Assembly (NCBI GenBank): GCA_002793355.1
Contig: PFQB01000055.1
Span: 1-5,164, forward strand
Direction of reading: 5' to 3'
From: Candidatus Dojkabacteria bacterium CG_4_10_14_0_2_um_filter_Dojkabacteria_WS6_41_15
GTDB taxonomy: Bacteria; Patescibacteriota; Dojkabacteria; GCA-002793355
Length of the DNA stretch: 5,164 bases
Part shown: piece after piece, positions 4,893 to 5,164 of the stretch
How the letters are laid out: each line of letters opens with the position of its first letter
Position numbering within the stretch: position 1 is the first letter of the stretch
Notes under the pieces: generated by a model
What the model was told of the DNA's origin: nothing
What the model saw: the letters and a program-made list of their open reading frames with translations, nothing else
Database searches by the model: none
Program-made: the position numbers and the translations under genes

Positions 4893-5164
4893 ATGGCGCT
4901 ACACAAACATCAAGACGAGCATTATACGGAAAAGATGGCGGTTAGATCGGAGTACATTGACCATTCCCTTTATCGTGATTTTAAGTATTTGAATTCTGGT
5001 ACTCTTTCCCATGATGAAAAAGTTGAAAATAGATATGAGCTCGCAGTTTTAGAGGCGAGAATGATTGGAACAGTGCTTCAGAAACCAGAAGCAAGGGAGG
5101 CTCTTCTTCGAGTAATTGAAAATAATAAAGATGAGGATTTATTAAACTGGTTGAATAAAATCAT
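4893..5164 (+). CDS. Hypothetical protein, C-terminus cut by window edge
   Basis: An open frame of 90 codons continues past the right edge. The product starts MALHKHQDEHYTEKMAV and is highly charged. It appears mostly helical (for example ENRYELAVLEARMIGTVL near 49-66 and EALLRVIENN near 72-81). I do not recognise a family, and there is no signal peptide or membrane segment in the visible part. Met1 is preferred over Met15 because a TATAAT stands five bases upstream, as at other starts in this window. It is divergent from RuBisCO across 86 bp, so a shared regulatory region is possible, but nothing in the protein indicates a role in carbon or nucleotide metabolism. Confidence 0.72.
   Translation, partial: MALHKHQDEHYTEKMAVRSEYIDHSLYRDFKYLNSGTLSHDEKVENRYELAVLEARMIGTVLQKPEAREALLRVIENNKDEDLLNWLNKI

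Overview
The window looks like chromosome of a Candidate Phyla Radiation (Patescibacteria) bacterium. The evidence is a RuBisCO large subunit of the form II/III type, a stand-alone four-helix-bundle (23S rRNA intervening-sequence/S23 type) gene, very short intergenic gaps, moderate to low GC, several proteins with no recognisable family, and TATAAT-type promoters almost touching the start codons. TGA is used as a stop (RuBisCO ends in TGA), so the recoded-TGA lineages (Gracilibacteria, Absconditabacteria) are unlikely. The exact phylum cannot be fixed from this window. A methanogen-like source for the RuBisCO is conceivable, but the bacterial promoters and RarA argue for a bacterial host.

Layout, left to right. 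A protein of unknown function on the minus strand runs off the left edge (1-711). It is divergent, across only 42 bp, from a membrane-anchored or secreted alpha/beta-hydrolase (754-1602, plus). The hydrolase converges with rarA (1613-2803, minus), an AAA+ clamp-loader-like ATPase of replication-fork maintenance, with 10 bp between the stop codons. Next is a compact cassette, 2827-3317: a small four-helix-bundle gene (2911-3261, plus) flanked by two arrays of a degenerate heptamer, TAGATNN, in inverted orientation. The right array starts on the base after the gene's stop codon and ends one base before the RuBisCO stop codon. The form II/III RuBisCO gene follows (3319-4806, minus). It is divergent across 86 bp from an unrecognised gene running off the right edge (4893-5164, plus). 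No stretch longer than about 110 bp lacks a gene, and no tRNA, rRNA, CRISPR array or convincing intrinsic terminator was seen.

How the genes relate. They do not form one operon; almost every gene is its own transcription unit with its own -10 box. RuBisCO of this type is known in CPR bacteria and archaea to act in AMP/nucleoside salvage, turning ribulose-1,5-bisphosphate and CO2 into two 3-phosphoglycerate, but its usual pathway partners (AMP phosphorylase, ribose-1,5-bisphosphate isomerase) are not in this window.

Two observations stand out. First, the four-helix-bundle gene with its inverted heptamer arrays looks like a discrete, possibly mobile or repeat-maintaining unit wedged between rarA and RuBisCO. 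Second, at five of six start codons a -10-like hexamer lies 4-6 nt upstream and no Shine-Dalgarno sequence is visible, which points to mainly leaderless transcription.
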